Below are positions 1 through 8,501 of a DNA stretch of 64,000 bases, piece by piece. The notes beneath the pieces are model-generated. The model was not told the DNA's origin and made no database searches. It saw nothing but the letters and a program-made list of their open reading frames with translations. The position numbers and the translations under genes were made by a program. This DNA comes from Pseudomonas sp. SLFW (GTDB taxonomy: Bacteria > Pseudomonadota > Gammaproteobacteria > Pseudomonadales > Pseudomonadaceae), in contig NZ_JAAAKW010000005.1 in the NCBI RefSeq assembly GCF_009905615.1, positions 353,159 to 417,158 on the forward strand, in the 5' to 3' direction. The stretch's first letter is position 1; each line of letters starts with the position of its first letter.

Positions 1-212
1 GTGGAGCGCGAGGCCAGTCCGCCATCGGTGCACTGACTGACGCCATCGGCCACTGCAAAGAGATAGCCCTTGCTGGCGGCCAGTGACGGAACCGGGGTCA
101 CCGACCGCGTGGCGTCCTGATTCTCCGCACGAGGGCCGCAAGCGCTGAACTCGGCAAAGCGCAGTTGCAGCCCGGTGGGCACGGCGGGTGGCGGCATCGC
201 GGGCTGATTCAT
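1..212 (-). CDS. PP2C-type protein phosphatase / Ser-Thr kinase, N-terminal fragment
   Basis: Only the first 70 codons are inside the window; the gene runs off the left edge. The fragment begins MNQPAMPPP and contains two PP2C phosphatase hallmarks: a G-x-R-x-x-N-Q-D motif (GPRAENQD, residues about 26-33) and F-A-V-A-D-G-V-S, the metal-binding Asp-Gly motif, near residues 51-58. In pseudomonads a bifunctional protein with an N-terminal PP2C domain and a C-terminal Ser/Thr kinase domain is encoded between the nitrate transporter and nirB; this gene starts 20 bp after the transporter stop, on the same strand, which fits. The kinase half is inferred from that synteny and is not visible here. Confidence 0.8.
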   Translation of the reverse strand, partial: MNQPAMPPPAVPTGLQLRFAEFSACGPRAENQDATRSVTPVPSLAASKGYLFAVADGVSQCTDGGLASRS

Positions 213-232
213 CGTCCGTTCCTTTTAGCCCG

Positions 233-1444
233 TCAAACGCGCGCAGCCGTGACAGCCGCCGACCCCCAGGTGGTTCTCCAGCGGCGTTTGACATTCATCA
301 GTCCGAACCAGGCGAGGACGCCCAACAGTGCGAACAGCCACAGGCCCAATTGGTAATCCCCCGTGTTCTGTTTGATCGCACCCAGGCCCGCTGCCAACAG
401 AAAACCACCGATGCCACCCGCCATGCCGATCAGCCCGGTCATCACGCCGATCTCTTTGCGGAAACGTTGCGGCACCAGTTGGAAGACCGCGCCGTTGCCT
501 GCGCCCAGGCCCAGCATCGCGGCAACGAACAGCCCGAGTGCTGCCCACGAACTTGGCAGGTTGAAGCCCACTGCAGCGATGCAAATGGCTGCCACGGCGT
601 ACATGCCGGACAACGTGCGGATGCCGCCGAAACGGTCTGCCAGCGCGCCACCCAGCGGACGCATCAGGCTGCCACCGAACACGCAGGCGGCGGTGTAGTA
701 ACCGGCCGTGACCGGGTTCAGGCCGTACTGGTCGTTGAAGTAGCCGGGCAGGGCGCTGGCCAGGCCAATGAACCCGCCGAAAGTGACGCTGTAGAAAAAC
801 ATGAACCACCAGCTGTCGCGGTCGCCCAGCGCCTTGAAGTAGTCCGCCATGGCTTTGCGCGGTGGACGCTCTGGCGCATTGCGGGCCATAAGGGAGAAGG
901 CCACCAGCGTCAGCACCAGCGGGATGGCCGCAAAGCCGAACACGTTGCTCCAGCCGAAGCTCGCAGCCAATACCGGGGCGATCAGCGCCGCGAAAACAGT
1001 CCCGGAGTTGCCAGCGCCGGCGATGCCCATCGCCTTGCCTTGGTGTTGTGGCGGATACCACTGCGATGCCAGCGGCAGGGCGACGGCGAACGACGCGCCC
1101 GCCATGCCCAGCGCAATGCCGAGGAGCAGCGCCTGTTCATAGCTATGGATGCCCAGTTGCCAGGCACAGAGCAGGGCAACGATGACGATGACCTGGCCGA
1201 TGATGCCTGCGGTCTTGGGCGACAGTTGATCCGCCAGCATGCCCATCAGGAAGCGCAGAATCGCCCCGGCGAGAATCGGCGTGGCGACCATGAGTCCGCG
1301 CTGTTGGGTGGTCAGGTGCAGGTCAGCGGCGATCTGCACCGCCAACGGCCCCAGCAGATACCAGACCATGAAGCTCAGGTCGAAATAAAGAAACGCTGCA
1401 AACAGCGTAGGTTTGTGGCCGGCTTTCCAGAAGCTTGTCGTCAT
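233..1444 (-). CDS. narK: Nitrate/nitrite MFS transporter (NarK/NasA, NNP family)
   Basis: A 403-residue inner-membrane major facilitator protein with about 12 hydrophobic segments. It carries the two glycine-rich signatures of the nitrate/nitrite porter family: GAGNSGTVFAALIAP in the fifth segment and GLGAGNGAVFQLVPQRF in the eleventh. It should import nitrate (or exchange nitrite) for assimilation, because the next gene is the PP2C/kinase that sits before nirBD in other Pseudomonas. The start at 1444 (MTTSFWKAG) is preferred over the in-frame ATG at 1456 because GAGG lies six bases ahead of it. The 440-bp region upstream has a possible NasT-type leader. Assimilatory rather than respiratory use is an inference from context. 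Confidence 0.9.
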   Translation of the reverse strand: MTTSFWKAGHKPTLFAAFLYFDLSFMVWYLLGPLAVQIAADLHLTTQQRGLMVATPILAGAILRFLMGMLADQLSPKTAGIIGQVIVIVALLCAWQLGIHSYEQALLLGIALGMAGASFAVALPLASQWYPPQHQGKAMGIAGAGNSGTVFAALIAPVLAASFGWSNVFGFAAIPLVLTLVAFSLMARNAPERPPRKAMADYFKALGDRDSWWFMFFYSVTFGGFIGLASALPGYFNDQYGLNPVTAGYYTAACVFGGSLMRPLGGALADRFGGIRTLSGMYAVAAICIAAVGFNLPSSWAALGLFVAAMLGLGAGNGAVFQLVPQRFRKEIGVMTGLIGMAGGIGGFLLAAGLGAIKQNTGDYQLGLWLFALLGVLAWFGLMNVKRRWRTTWGSAAVTAARV

Positions 1445-1554
1445 CTCACACCTCATTTGCGGAAATCGTCTTCGGTGCGCTTGTTGTCTGCACCGTTGCG
1501 GGTTGGTTGCGGGAGAAGCGTGTCTGGCGCTTCACCGACTTTTTCGGGCCCAAA

Positions 1555-1612
1555 CGAAAAAACGCCGCCACCCTGTCCGCGTTGTGCGAAGGGGTGAGCG
1601 ACGTCTTTGTCG
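1555..1612 (-). promoter_or_regulatory. Possible ANTAR/NasT-responsive leader of narK
   Basis: On the minus strand positions 1612-1599 read CGAC-AAAGAC-GTCG, a 4-bp stem with a six-base loop having A at position 1 and G at position 4, the loop rule known for RNAs bound by ANTAR-domain antiterminators such as NasT. About 40 bases downstream, AACGC...GCGTT followed by TTTT (1583-1555) can form a weak terminator-like stem. The arrangement would fit nitrate-controlled antitermination of the nas operon. The stems are short and the second hexaloop of the usual pair was not found, so this is tentative. Confidence 0.3.
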
Positions 1613-1840
1613 AGTGTGTGGGCAACCGCCGTTGGCTACCTGTGAGATTGAGATAGCAAAACGTGGGCCATTGCCGTTTCGGTCGGTGTTTCGCGGGAAT
1701 CGAAGCGGGCGGCGGAGGTTTTTGTTCCGCTTTGGTGCGCTGGCGAGGGTGTCGTGCCTCAGCTGTGATCATTGCGCAGGCTTTTGCGCCGCCCCGCGCA
1801 AAGTTCGCGACATGCCTCGCGCTGGCCCCCCGTGGACGTT

Positions 1841-1846
1841 TATAAT
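1841..1846 (+). promoter_or_regulatory. pyrD -10 element
   Basis: A perfect TATAAT lies 40 bp before the pyrD start codon. No good -35 box is seen at 17-bp spacing, so the assignment rests on the -10 match and its position only. Confidence 0.45.
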
Positions 1847-1885
1847 CCGCGGCTGACTTCAGCCTCAAACGAGCCGCGCCCACCC

Positions 1886-2908
1886 ATGTATAACCTGGCC
1901 CGCCAGTTACTGTTCAAACTCTCCCCGGAAGCTTCCCACGATCTGTCCATCGACCTGATCGGCGCGGGAGGGCGTCTGGGGCTCAATGGCCTGTTCAACA
2001 AGGCGCCCGCGCGGTTGCCGGTGACGGTCATGGGCTTGCAGTTCCCTAACCCGGTAGGCCTGGCGGCCGGTCTGGACAAGAACGGTGCCGCCATCGACGG
2101 CTTCGCCCAGCTGGGTTTCGGTTTCGTCGAAATCGGTACCGTGACCCCGCGTCCGCAGCCCGGCAACCCGAAGCCAAGGATTTTCCGCCTGCCCCACGCT
2201 GAAGCCATCATCAACCGCATGGGCTTCAACAACCTGGGCGTCGACAACCTCGTCAGCCGCGTGCAGGCCGCCAAATACACCGGCGTTCTAGGCATCAACA
2301 TCGGCAAGAACTTCGATACGCCGGTCGAGCGCGCTGTGGACGATTACCTGATCTGTCTGGACAAGGTTTACGCCCACGCCAGTTACATCACCGTCAACGT
2401 CAGTTCGCCGAACACGCCGGGCCTGCGCAGCCTGCAATTCGGCGATTCCCTCAAGCAACTCCTCGAAGCGTTGCGCGTTCGCCAGGACGCACTGACCCAG
2501 ATTCACGGCAAGCGTGTGCCGTTGGCGATCAAGATCGCGCCGGACATGAGCGATGATGAAACGGTGCTGGTGGCCAGTGCGCTGCTGGAGTCGGGCATGG
2601 ACGCGGTGATCGCGACCAACACCACGCTGAGCCGTCAGGGTGTCGAGGGGCTGCCACATGGCGACGAGGCGGGCGGGCTGTCCGGCGCGCCGGTGCGCGA
2701 AAAGAGCACTCACATCGTCAAGGTGCTGGCCGGTGAGCTGGGCGGGAAGCTGCCGATCATCGCGGCGGGGGGGATCACCGAAGGCAAGCACGCTGCCGAG
2801 AAAATCGCAGCCGGGGCGAGTCTGGTGCAGGTCTATTCAGGTTTCATTTATAAAGGCCCGACGCTGATTCGCGAATCGGTGGATGCCATCGCGGCGATGC
2901 CTCGCTAA
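1886..2908 (+). CDS. pyrD: Dihydroorotate dehydrogenase (quinone), class 2
   Basis: 340 residues, the usual length for class 2 enzymes. It oxidises dihydroorotate to orotate with transfer of electrons to quinone, the fourth step of pyrimidine synthesis, at the inner face of the membrane. The N-terminal helical part ([19 protein letters not shown]) is the membrane-associating extension of class 2. FMN-site and catalytic signatures are visible: [31 protein letters not shown] with the catalytic serine of that class, KIAPD, and the C-terminal AAGGI and [11 protein letters not shown]. The start at 1886 matches the family N-terminus; the longer upstream frame does not. Followed by a strong terminator, then rmf on the other strand, the usual Pseudomonas order. 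Confidence 0.97.
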   Translation: MYNLARQLLFKLSPEASHDLSIDLIGAGGRLGLNGLFNKAPARLPVTVMGLQFPNPVGLAAGLDKNGAAIDGFAQLGFGFVEIGTVTPRPQPGNPKPRIFRLPHAEAIINRMGFNNLGVDNLVSRVQAAKYTGVLGINIGKNFDTPVERAVDDYLICLDKVYAHASYITVNVSSPNTPGLRSLQFGDSLKQLLEALRVRQDALTQIHGKRVPLAIKIAPDMSDDETVLVASALLESGMDAVIATNTTLSRQGVEGLPHGDEAGGLSGAPVREKSTHIVKVLAGELGGKLPIIAAGGITEGKHAAEKIAAGASLVQVYSGFIYKGPTLIRESVDAIAAMPR

Positions 2909-2936
2909 ACGTTCGATACAAACCTTTTACCCAATA

Positions 2937-2965
2937 AAGAGGGGCTCCGTAATGGAGCCCCTCTT
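2937..2965. terminator. Bidirectional Rho-independent terminator after pyrD
   Basis: A perfect 12-bp stem (AAGAGGGGCTCC / GGAGCCCCTCTT) around a GTAAT loop, 28 bp after the pyrD stop. It is flanked by A-rich sequence on the left, so it can also stop transcription coming from rmf on the minus strand. Confidence 0.85.
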
Positions 2966-3080
2966 GGGCCTGAGCCCGCCGCCCGGATGGGGCGTGCATG
3001 GTTAGGTGTTTACGACGCAGATTGTCGATTCTTTCGAAGAAATTCTGATGAGTCGAAGTGTACCTTTGGTAATTTGAGTG

Positions 3081-3296
3081 TCAGCCGACCGCGTGAAGTT
3101 CGTTGAGTCTGTGTATACCCGCAGTGCCGGTCATACCGTCCCAGTTGTCGCCGCGTCCTTCCCGCCAGCCATTGATCCAGGCTTGGCGCACCGACGGTAG
3201 AGTAAATGGGCAAAGCTCACGGGATTTACCAGTTACGCCGTATTGATATCCGCGCGAAAAAGCTCTTTCCAACGGATCACGCTTAAGTCTTCTCAT
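3081..3296 (-). CDS. rmf: Ribosome modulation factor
   Basis: 71 residues, basic and aromatic. RMF binds 70S ribosomes and drives their dimerisation to inactive 100S particles in stationary phase. The family pattern is plain: MRRLKRDPLERAFSRGYQYG, then CPF and a W-x-x-G-W-R-E-G-R motif (WINGWREGR) at about residues 40-48. The position between pyrD and rlmKL on the opposite strand is conserved in Pseudomonas. Its long upstream region (over 500 bp) suggests growth-phase regulation, but no specific box was identified. Confidence 0.95.
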   Translation of the reverse strand: MRRLKRDPLERAFSRGYQYGVTGKSRELCPFTLPSVRQAWINGWREGRGDNWDGMTGTAGIHRLNELHAVG

Positions 3297-3867
3297 AGGG
3301 TGTTGCCCTCGTTTGTTGACTGTTATGTCCCTGGAGACCTCATGTCGAGGTCGGGCAGAATCTTCTGCCTTTGCATGCCCGCTGCCGGCGTCGCGGGCGA
3401 TGGTGCCCTCGTCGTTGCGACGAAGGCCTGAGGTGAGTTCTAACCAATGGTTCGATAGCTGTGAATGACCGTTTTGTCATAAGAACGTAACCGTTGAGGC
3501 ATTAAGACCATAAGCGCTGAATCGTTTCGAGTGGATTTTTTTTGCCAAGCCCCCTGATCCGAGGGTCTTGATGAAATTTGCGAGTCATTCTCATGGACAG
3601 CTGATGGCCGTTTGACGTCAGATTTAAAACGACGAAGGGTCAAGGATGTGACTTTTTATTACTACCGTCGTCGGGCTGAATAGCGGTTTTTTAAGAACAA
3701 ACATGCCTGTTGGACATTCTGGCGGGCATAACTGCCGTACTCGAAATCATTCGACGCGGCGGAGCGGCACAACCGTGTGCCACCCGGACGTCTCCACGAA
3801 AGACGTCTGTTGAATCGGGCCGGACGATGCGTTGTCCCGCCACATAGCCGAAGGCTCTGGAAATCTC
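3297..3867. other. Long divergent intergenic region rmf / rlmKL
   Basis: About 570 bp without a convincing gene, AT-richer than its surroundings between about 3430 and 3730 (T-runs at 3537-3542, 3652-3658 and 3690-3694). It must carry the rmf promoter on the minus strand and the rlmKL promoter on the plus strand. A 7-bp inverted repeat, GACGTCT/AGACGTC with a 7-base loop, lies at 3787-3807, 61 bp before rlmKL, with no T-run. Short frames here have no ribosome binding sites worth the name. Confidence 0.5.
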
Positions 3868-6138
3868 ATGTCGGACCCATACGAACTCTTCCTCACCTGT
3901 CCCAAAGGCCTTGAGGGCCTGCTCGCCGAGGAAGCCACCGCACTTGGCCTCCAGGAAACCCGCGAACACACCTCGACGATTCGGGGCAGCGCCGACATGG
4001 AAACCGCCTACCGGCTGTGCCTGTGGTCGCGTCTAGCCAACCGCGTGCTGCTGGTCCTCAAACGCTTCCCGATGAAAGATGCCGAAGACCTGTACCACGG
4101 CGTGCATGACATCGAATGGGCCGACCATCTGGAACCGGACGGCACCCTGGCCGTGGAATTCAGTGGGCATGGTTCGGGCATCGACAATACCCACTTTGGC
4201 GCGTTGAAGGTCAAGGACGCCATTGTCGACCGGCTGCGCACCCCGGATGGGCTGCGTCCGTCGATCGACAAACTCAACCCTGACCTGCGCGTCCACCTGC
4301 GGCTGGACCGTGGCGAAGCGATTCTTTCGCTGGACCTGTCCGGCCACAGCCTGCACCAGCGCGGCTATCGCTTGCAGCAGGGCGCGGCGCCGCTGAAGGA
4401 AAACCTCGCGGCCGCCATTCTCATTCGTTCCGGCTGGCCACGTATTGCGGCGGACGGCGGCGCGCTGGCCGACCCCATGTGCGGCGTGGGCACCTTCCTG
4501 GTCGAAGCGGCAATGATCGCTGCCGATATTGCACCGAACCTCAAGCGTGAGCGTTGGGGTTTTTCCGCGTGGCTGGGCCATGTCCCGGCGTTGTGGCGCA
4601 AGCTGCATGACGAAGCCCAGGCCCGCGCCGAGGCCGGTCTGGCCAAGCCGCCGCTGTGGATTCGCGGCTACGAAGCCGATCCTCGACTGATCCAGCCGGG
4701 TCGCAACAACGTCGAGCGAGCCGGACTGTCGGACTGGATCAAAATTTATCAAGGCGAAGTCGCGACCTTTGAGCCGCGTCCGGACCAGAACCAGAAGGGC
4801 CTCGTGATCTGCAACCCACCGTATGGCGAACGTCTGGGTGACGAAGCGAGCCTGCTGTACCTCTACCAGAATCTGGGCGAGCGTCTGCGTCAGGCCTGTC
4901 TGAACTGGGAAGCGGCTGTGTTCACCGGTGCGCCGGACCTGGGCAAGCGCATGGGCATCCGCAGCCACAAGCAATACGCGTTCTGGAACGGCGCCTTGCC
5001 GTGCAAGCTGCTGCTGATCAAGGTGTTGCCGGATCAGTTCGTCACCGGCGAGCGTCGAACCCCCGAGCAGCGTCAGGCCGAGCGCGAACAGGCGGCCTAC
5101 GACCAGACCCCGGATGAGCCGCAAGAGCGCAAGTTCAACAAAAATGGCAACCCGATCAAGCCGACGCCCGCGCCTGCGCCGGTGATCGAGCAGCCCCGCC
5201 TGAGCGAAGGCGGGCAAATGTTCGCCAACCGCCTGCAAAAGAACGTCAAGGCCATGGGCAAATGGGTCAAGCGCGAAGGCATCGACTGCTACCGCGTGTA
5301 TGACGCCGACATGCCGGAATACGCGATGGCCATCGACCTGTACCACGATTGGGTGCACGTCCAGGAATACGCCGCGCCGAAGTCCATCGACCCGGAAAAA
5401 GCCTCGATCCGCATGTTCGATGCCCTGGCCGCGATTCCCCAGGCGCTGAACATCGACAAGAGCCGCGTCATCGTCAAACGCCGTGAGCGTCAGAGCGGGA
5501 CCAGGCAGTACGAGCGTCAGAGCGCCCAGGGCAAGTTCAACGAGGTCAACGAAGGCGGGGTCAAGCTGCTGGTCAACCTGACCGACTACCTGGACACCGG
5601 CCTGTTCCTTGACCACCGCCCGATGCGCATGCGCATCCAGCGCGAAGCCGCGGGCAAGCGTTTCTTGAACCTGTTCTGCTACACCGCGACCGCCAGCGTG
5701 CACGCGGCCAAAGGCGGTGCGCGCAGTACCACCAGCGTCGATCTGTCAAAAACCTACCTGGACTGGGCGCGCCGCAACCTGTCGCTCAACGGCTTTTCCG
5801 ACAAGAACCGTCTGGAACAGGGCGACGTGATGGCCTGGCTGGAAGCGAGTCGCGACGAATACGACCTGATCTTCATTGACCCGCCGACTTTCTCCAACTC
5901 CAAGCGCATGGAAGGGGTGTTCGACGTGCAGCGCGATCAGGTGCAGCTGATCGACCTGGCGATGGCGCGTCTGGCCAGCGGCGGCGTGCTGTATTTCTCC
6001 AACAACTTCCGCAAGTTCCAGCTGGAAGAAAACCTCGCCGAACGGTACGCGGTCGAGGAAATCACTCAGCAGACCATCGATCCGGACTTCACGCGAAACG
6101 GCAAGATCCACCGCGCCTGGAAGATCACCGCGCGCTGA
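3868..6138 (+). CDS. rlmL: Bifunctional 23S rRNA methyltransferase RlmKL (m2G2445 / m7G2069)
   Basis: 756 residues with the two-enzyme fusion of the gammaproteobacterial RlmKL. Order: THUMP domain (about 40-155), RlmL N2-guanine methyltransferase domain with G-C-G-T in DPMCGVGTF and the NPPY catalytic motif (NPPYGERLG, about residue 320), a linker rich in Pro and charged residues (about 405-450), then the RlmK domain with the SAM-binding FLNLFCYTATASVHAAKGGA and the DPPTFSNSKRM motif (about residue 670). It modifies 23S rRNA during 50S assembly. The start MSDPYELFLTCPKGLEGLL matches the family; 12 codons upstream in frame are ignored. Ribosome binding site is weak (CTGGAAAT). Confidence 0.96.
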   Translation: MSDPYELFLTCPKGLEGLLAEEATALGLQETREHTSTIRGSADMETAYRLCLWSRLANRVLLVLKRFPMKDAEDLYHGVHDIEWADHLEPDGTLAVEFSGHGSGIDNTHFGALKVKDAIVDRLRTPDGLRPSIDKLNPDLRVHLRLDRGEAILSLDLSGHSLHQRGYRLQQGAAPLKENLAAAILIRSGWPRIAADGGALADPMCGVGTFLVEAAMIAADIAPNLKRERWGFSAWLGHVPALWRKLHDEAQARAEAGLAKPPLWIRGYEADPRLIQPGRNNVERAGLSDWIKIYQGEVATFEPRPDQNQKGLVICNPPYGERLGDEASLLYLYQNLGERLRQACLNWEAAVFTGAPDLGKRMGIRSHKQYAFWNGALPCKLLLIKVLPDQFVTGERRTPEQRQAEREQAAYDQTPDEPQERKFNKNGNPIKPTPAPAPVIEQPRLSEGGQMFANRLQKNVKAMGKWVKREGIDCYRVYDADMPEYAMAIDLYHDWVHVQEYAAPKSIDPEKASIRMFDALAAIPQALNIDKSRVIVKRRERQSGTRQYERQSAQGKFNEVNEGGVKLLVNLTDYLDTGLFLDHRPMRMRIQREAAGKRFLNLFCYTATASVHAAKGGARSTTSVDLSKTYLDWARRNLSLNGFSDKNRLEQGDVMAWLEASRDEYDLIFIDPPTFSNSKRMEGVFDVQRDQVQLIDLAMARLASGGVLYFSNNFRKFQLEENLAERYAVEEITQQTIDPDFTRNGKIHRAWKITAR

Positions 6139-6295
6139 ATCGATACCGCGCCGGCTCCGGCACCCGCTGCAACGGCGGGCCTCCGGGGTCGGGAGATGCT
6201 GACGGACACGCAGCACTAGGCAAACTAATGGCGAATAGCTATAAGTTAACTCTGGCCACGTGCCACGGCAGCACGTGGCGCCATGAGTTCAGCCT

Positions 6296-8305
6296 ATGTC
6301 GTCTAACCGGTCCAGCGCGAAGATCCTTGGCTTCATCAATGAAGACACGTCGTCGTGGGCGGTTGCCGCGCTTGTTTTCTCTGCCGGTGCCGTACTGACC
6401 GCGCTTCTGGCGTTGGCCAACGTCGAGGTGTATCAGCGTCAGTTGCGTCAACGCTTCGACTTGCTGGCCGCCGAGCGAGTGAGCCGCATTCAGGACCGTT
6501 TAGAGGGGCAACTGCGACGACTGGACAGCCTGCGCCGGTTCTTCGTGTACTCCGATGACGTTTCCGAACAGGAGTACAACGGCTTCGCCCGCCCTCTGTT
6601 GACCTTCACCCAAGCGTATTCATGGGCGCCAAAAGTCCTGGACAGTGATCGCGAGGCGTTCGAGAAGAGCGCTCGGGATGCCGGGGTGCGCAACTATTCC
6701 ATTCGAGAGTTGGATGGGGTCAGCAGCTTGGCGGTCGCGAACAGGCGCCCGGTTTATTACCCGGTGCGTTTCTCTCAAAGCCGAAGCACCCTCGAATTGC
6801 CGTTGGGTTTTGACGTGAATTCCGAGCGTGTGCGGCAGGAGACCCTTGAGCGGGCGATCTGGACCGGCGAAATGGCCGCTTCACCGCACATGAACCTGGT
6901 AGGTCTCGAAACGGAAAACAGCAAGGGTATTTTGCTGGTGGCCCCCGTTCAGTCCCGCCCGCACCCCGAAAGCTCCTCACTGGGGGCATTGCAGGGATTT
7001 TTGGTAGCGGTCATCAGCCTTCATAAAATGATGACCGAAGGCTTGCCGTTGAGTGCCGAAGACAACCTGAACCTCAGGCTCGAAGACATCACGGGAGCGC
7101 CGGAATCCGACGTGCTGTATCAGTCAGCCGCCAACGCAGCGGCCAGCGACCTCTCCATCACCAAAACCCTGAATTTTGCGGGCCGCATCTATCAGTTGAA
7201 AGTGCGACCGACCTCCGTCTTCATCGGTGCCAACCCTTCGTCCAACGACAGCCTGGTGATCCTCGGCGCGCTGCTCAGTTTCATGCTGAGTGCGTTGCTG
7301 TACGTGTTGATCAGCCAGCGTCAGCGCGCCTTGCGGATGGTGGAGCAAAGCACGACGCGGCTGCGCCAGCGCGAACAGCAACTGCGCACCGCCCACAGTC
7401 AGTTGCGCAATGTGCTGGACGCGGCCACCCAGGTGGCAATCATTGCCACGGACATGAACGGCCTGATCACCACCTTCAACATCGGCGCCGAAAAAATGCT
7501 CGGTTACGACAGCTCGGACATCTGCGGCGTCCGGACCTTGTGTGAGCTGCACCTGCCTTCCGAGCTGGCGGCGCATGTCAATGAATTGAGCCAGCGCTAT
7601 GACCGGGTGGTCGACACCGTGGAAGTCATGCTGATCGAAGCGGTGCAAGAGCACGCCCATCAGGCCAATGACTGGACGCTGGTGCGCCATGACGGCAGCC
7701 ATTTGCAGGTCAACATGCAGGTCAGCCCGGTCCTCGACGAGCACGATCAATGGATCGGCTACCTGGCCGTGTGCCTGGACATCACCGAGCGCAAACGAGT
7801 AGAGGAAGAACTGCGCACCATGTCCGTGACGGATGCGCTGACGGGCGTCTACAACCGGCGTTATTTTCAGGAGCGGCTACAGGCCGAGGTGTTCCGTGTC
7901 GAGCAGTACGGTGGCCTGTTCTCCGTGGTCATGCTGGACATCGACCACTTCAAGGCCATCAACGATCAACTGGGCCATGCTGTCGGCGACCATGTGCTGC
8001 AAGCCATCTGCGAGCGGCTGTGTCATCGGCTGCGGCGCAGTGACGTCTTTTGCCGGCTCGGTGGGGAAGAGTTCATGGTCCTGTGCCCCGACACCGATAG
8101 CGATCAGGCCTACGGATTGGCGGTGGAGCTGTGGTCCGCCCTGCGCACGCAGCCAGTCGACGGCGTGGGACGGGTCACCGCGAGTTTCGGCATTGCCAGC
8201 TGGCGCGAAGGCGAGGGCGCCGACGCGCTGCTGTTGAGGGCGGATTCCGGGGTGTATGCCGCGAAGATGACGGGCCGCGACCGGATACAGCCGGAATTGG
8301 GGTGA
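6296..8305 (+). CDS. CHASE-PAS-GGDEF diguanylate cyclase
   Basis: 669-residue membrane protein that should make cyclic di-GMP in response to a periplasmic ligand. Architecture: N-terminal membrane segment (about 20-42), periplasmic CHASE-type sensor (about 70-290, with YSWAPKV and YPV motifs), second membrane segment (about 318-340), short coiled coil, PAS/PAC (about 378-500), GGDEF domain (about 510-665). The catalytic motif is GGEEF at 589-593, an active form, and the RxxD inhibitory site (RRSD) sits five residues before it, so product inhibition is likely. No adjacent partner gene; the ligand is unknown. Confidence 0.92.
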   Translation: MSSNRSSAKILGFINEDTSSWAVAALVFSAGAVLTALLALANVEVYQRQLRQRFDLLAAERVSRIQDRLEGQLRRLDSLRRFFVYSDDVSEQEYNGFARPLLTFTQAYSWAPKVLDSDREAFEKSARDAGVRNYSIRELDGVSSLAVANRRPVYYPVRFSQSRSTLELPLGFDVNSERVRQETLERAIWTGEMAASPHMNLVGLETENSKGILLVAPVQSRPHPESSSLGALQGFLVAVISLHKMMTEGLPLSAEDNLNLRLEDITGAPESDVLYQSAANAAASDLSITKTLNFAGRIYQLKVRPTSVFIGANPSSNDSLVILGALLSFMLSALLYVLISQRQRALRMVEQSTTRLRQREQQLRTAHSQLRNVLDAATQVAIIATDMNGLITTFNIGAEKMLGYDSSDICGVRTLCELHLPSELAAHVNELSQRYDRVVDTVEVMLIEAVQEHAHQANDWTLVRHDGSHLQVNMQVSPVLDEHDQWIGYLAVCLDITERKRVEEELRTMSVTDALTGVYNRRYFQERLQAEVFRVEQYGGLFSVVMLDIDHFKAINDQLGHAVGDHVLQAICERLCHRLRRSDVFCRLGGEEFMVLCPDTDSDQAYGLAVELWSALRTQPVDGVGRVTASFGIASWREGEGADALLLRADSGVYAAKMTGRDRIQPELG

Positions 8306-8367
8306 CACCCGTTGCTTTTGATTCTGTTCGCAGGCTGGCCCAAGGCGCTTTGTGATACCGCCGAACC

Positions 8368-8458
8368 CTGTGGGGGCGAGTTCTTTCGCGGGGCATTCAT
8401 ACATCCGACGCATGTGTGCCGAATGTACGATTTTTCGCGAATGAATTCGCTCCCACAG
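8368..8458. repeat. REPIN, family A (two inverted REP arms)
   Basis: Left arm 8368-8390 (imperfect, TGGGGGCGAGTTCTTTCGCG) and right arm 8436-8458 (GAATGAATTCGCTCCCAC core) face each other across a 45-base spacer. The same pair occurs at 29811, 46641 and 51190. It occupies the gap between the cyclase and the aldehyde oxidoreductase, whose genes converge. Confidence 0.85.
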
Positions 8459-8501
8459 GAACAGTGGCATCCCAGGTTATTGCGGATGGCACAACCTTGC
8501 T

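Larger units (their letters stand above)
1445..1885. other. Intergenic region between narK and pyrD (divergent)
   Basis: This 441-bp gap carries the leader of narK on the minus strand and the pyrD promoter on the plus strand. Open frames in it have no recognisable product and no good ribosome binding site. The two notable elements are listed separately: a hexaloop hairpin followed by a T-run on the narK side, and a perfect TATAAT on the pyrD side. Confidence 0.6.

Noticed and set aside
188..1597. 469-codon plus-strand open frame across the nitrate transporter
   Set aside because: It is the antisense shadow of the transporter, with Arg/Gln/His-rich composition and no ribosome binding site.
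4033..5703. 556-codon minus-strand frame opposite rlmKL
   Set aside because: Antisense frame kept open by high GC at third codon positions; the plus-strand gene has clear catalytic motifs.
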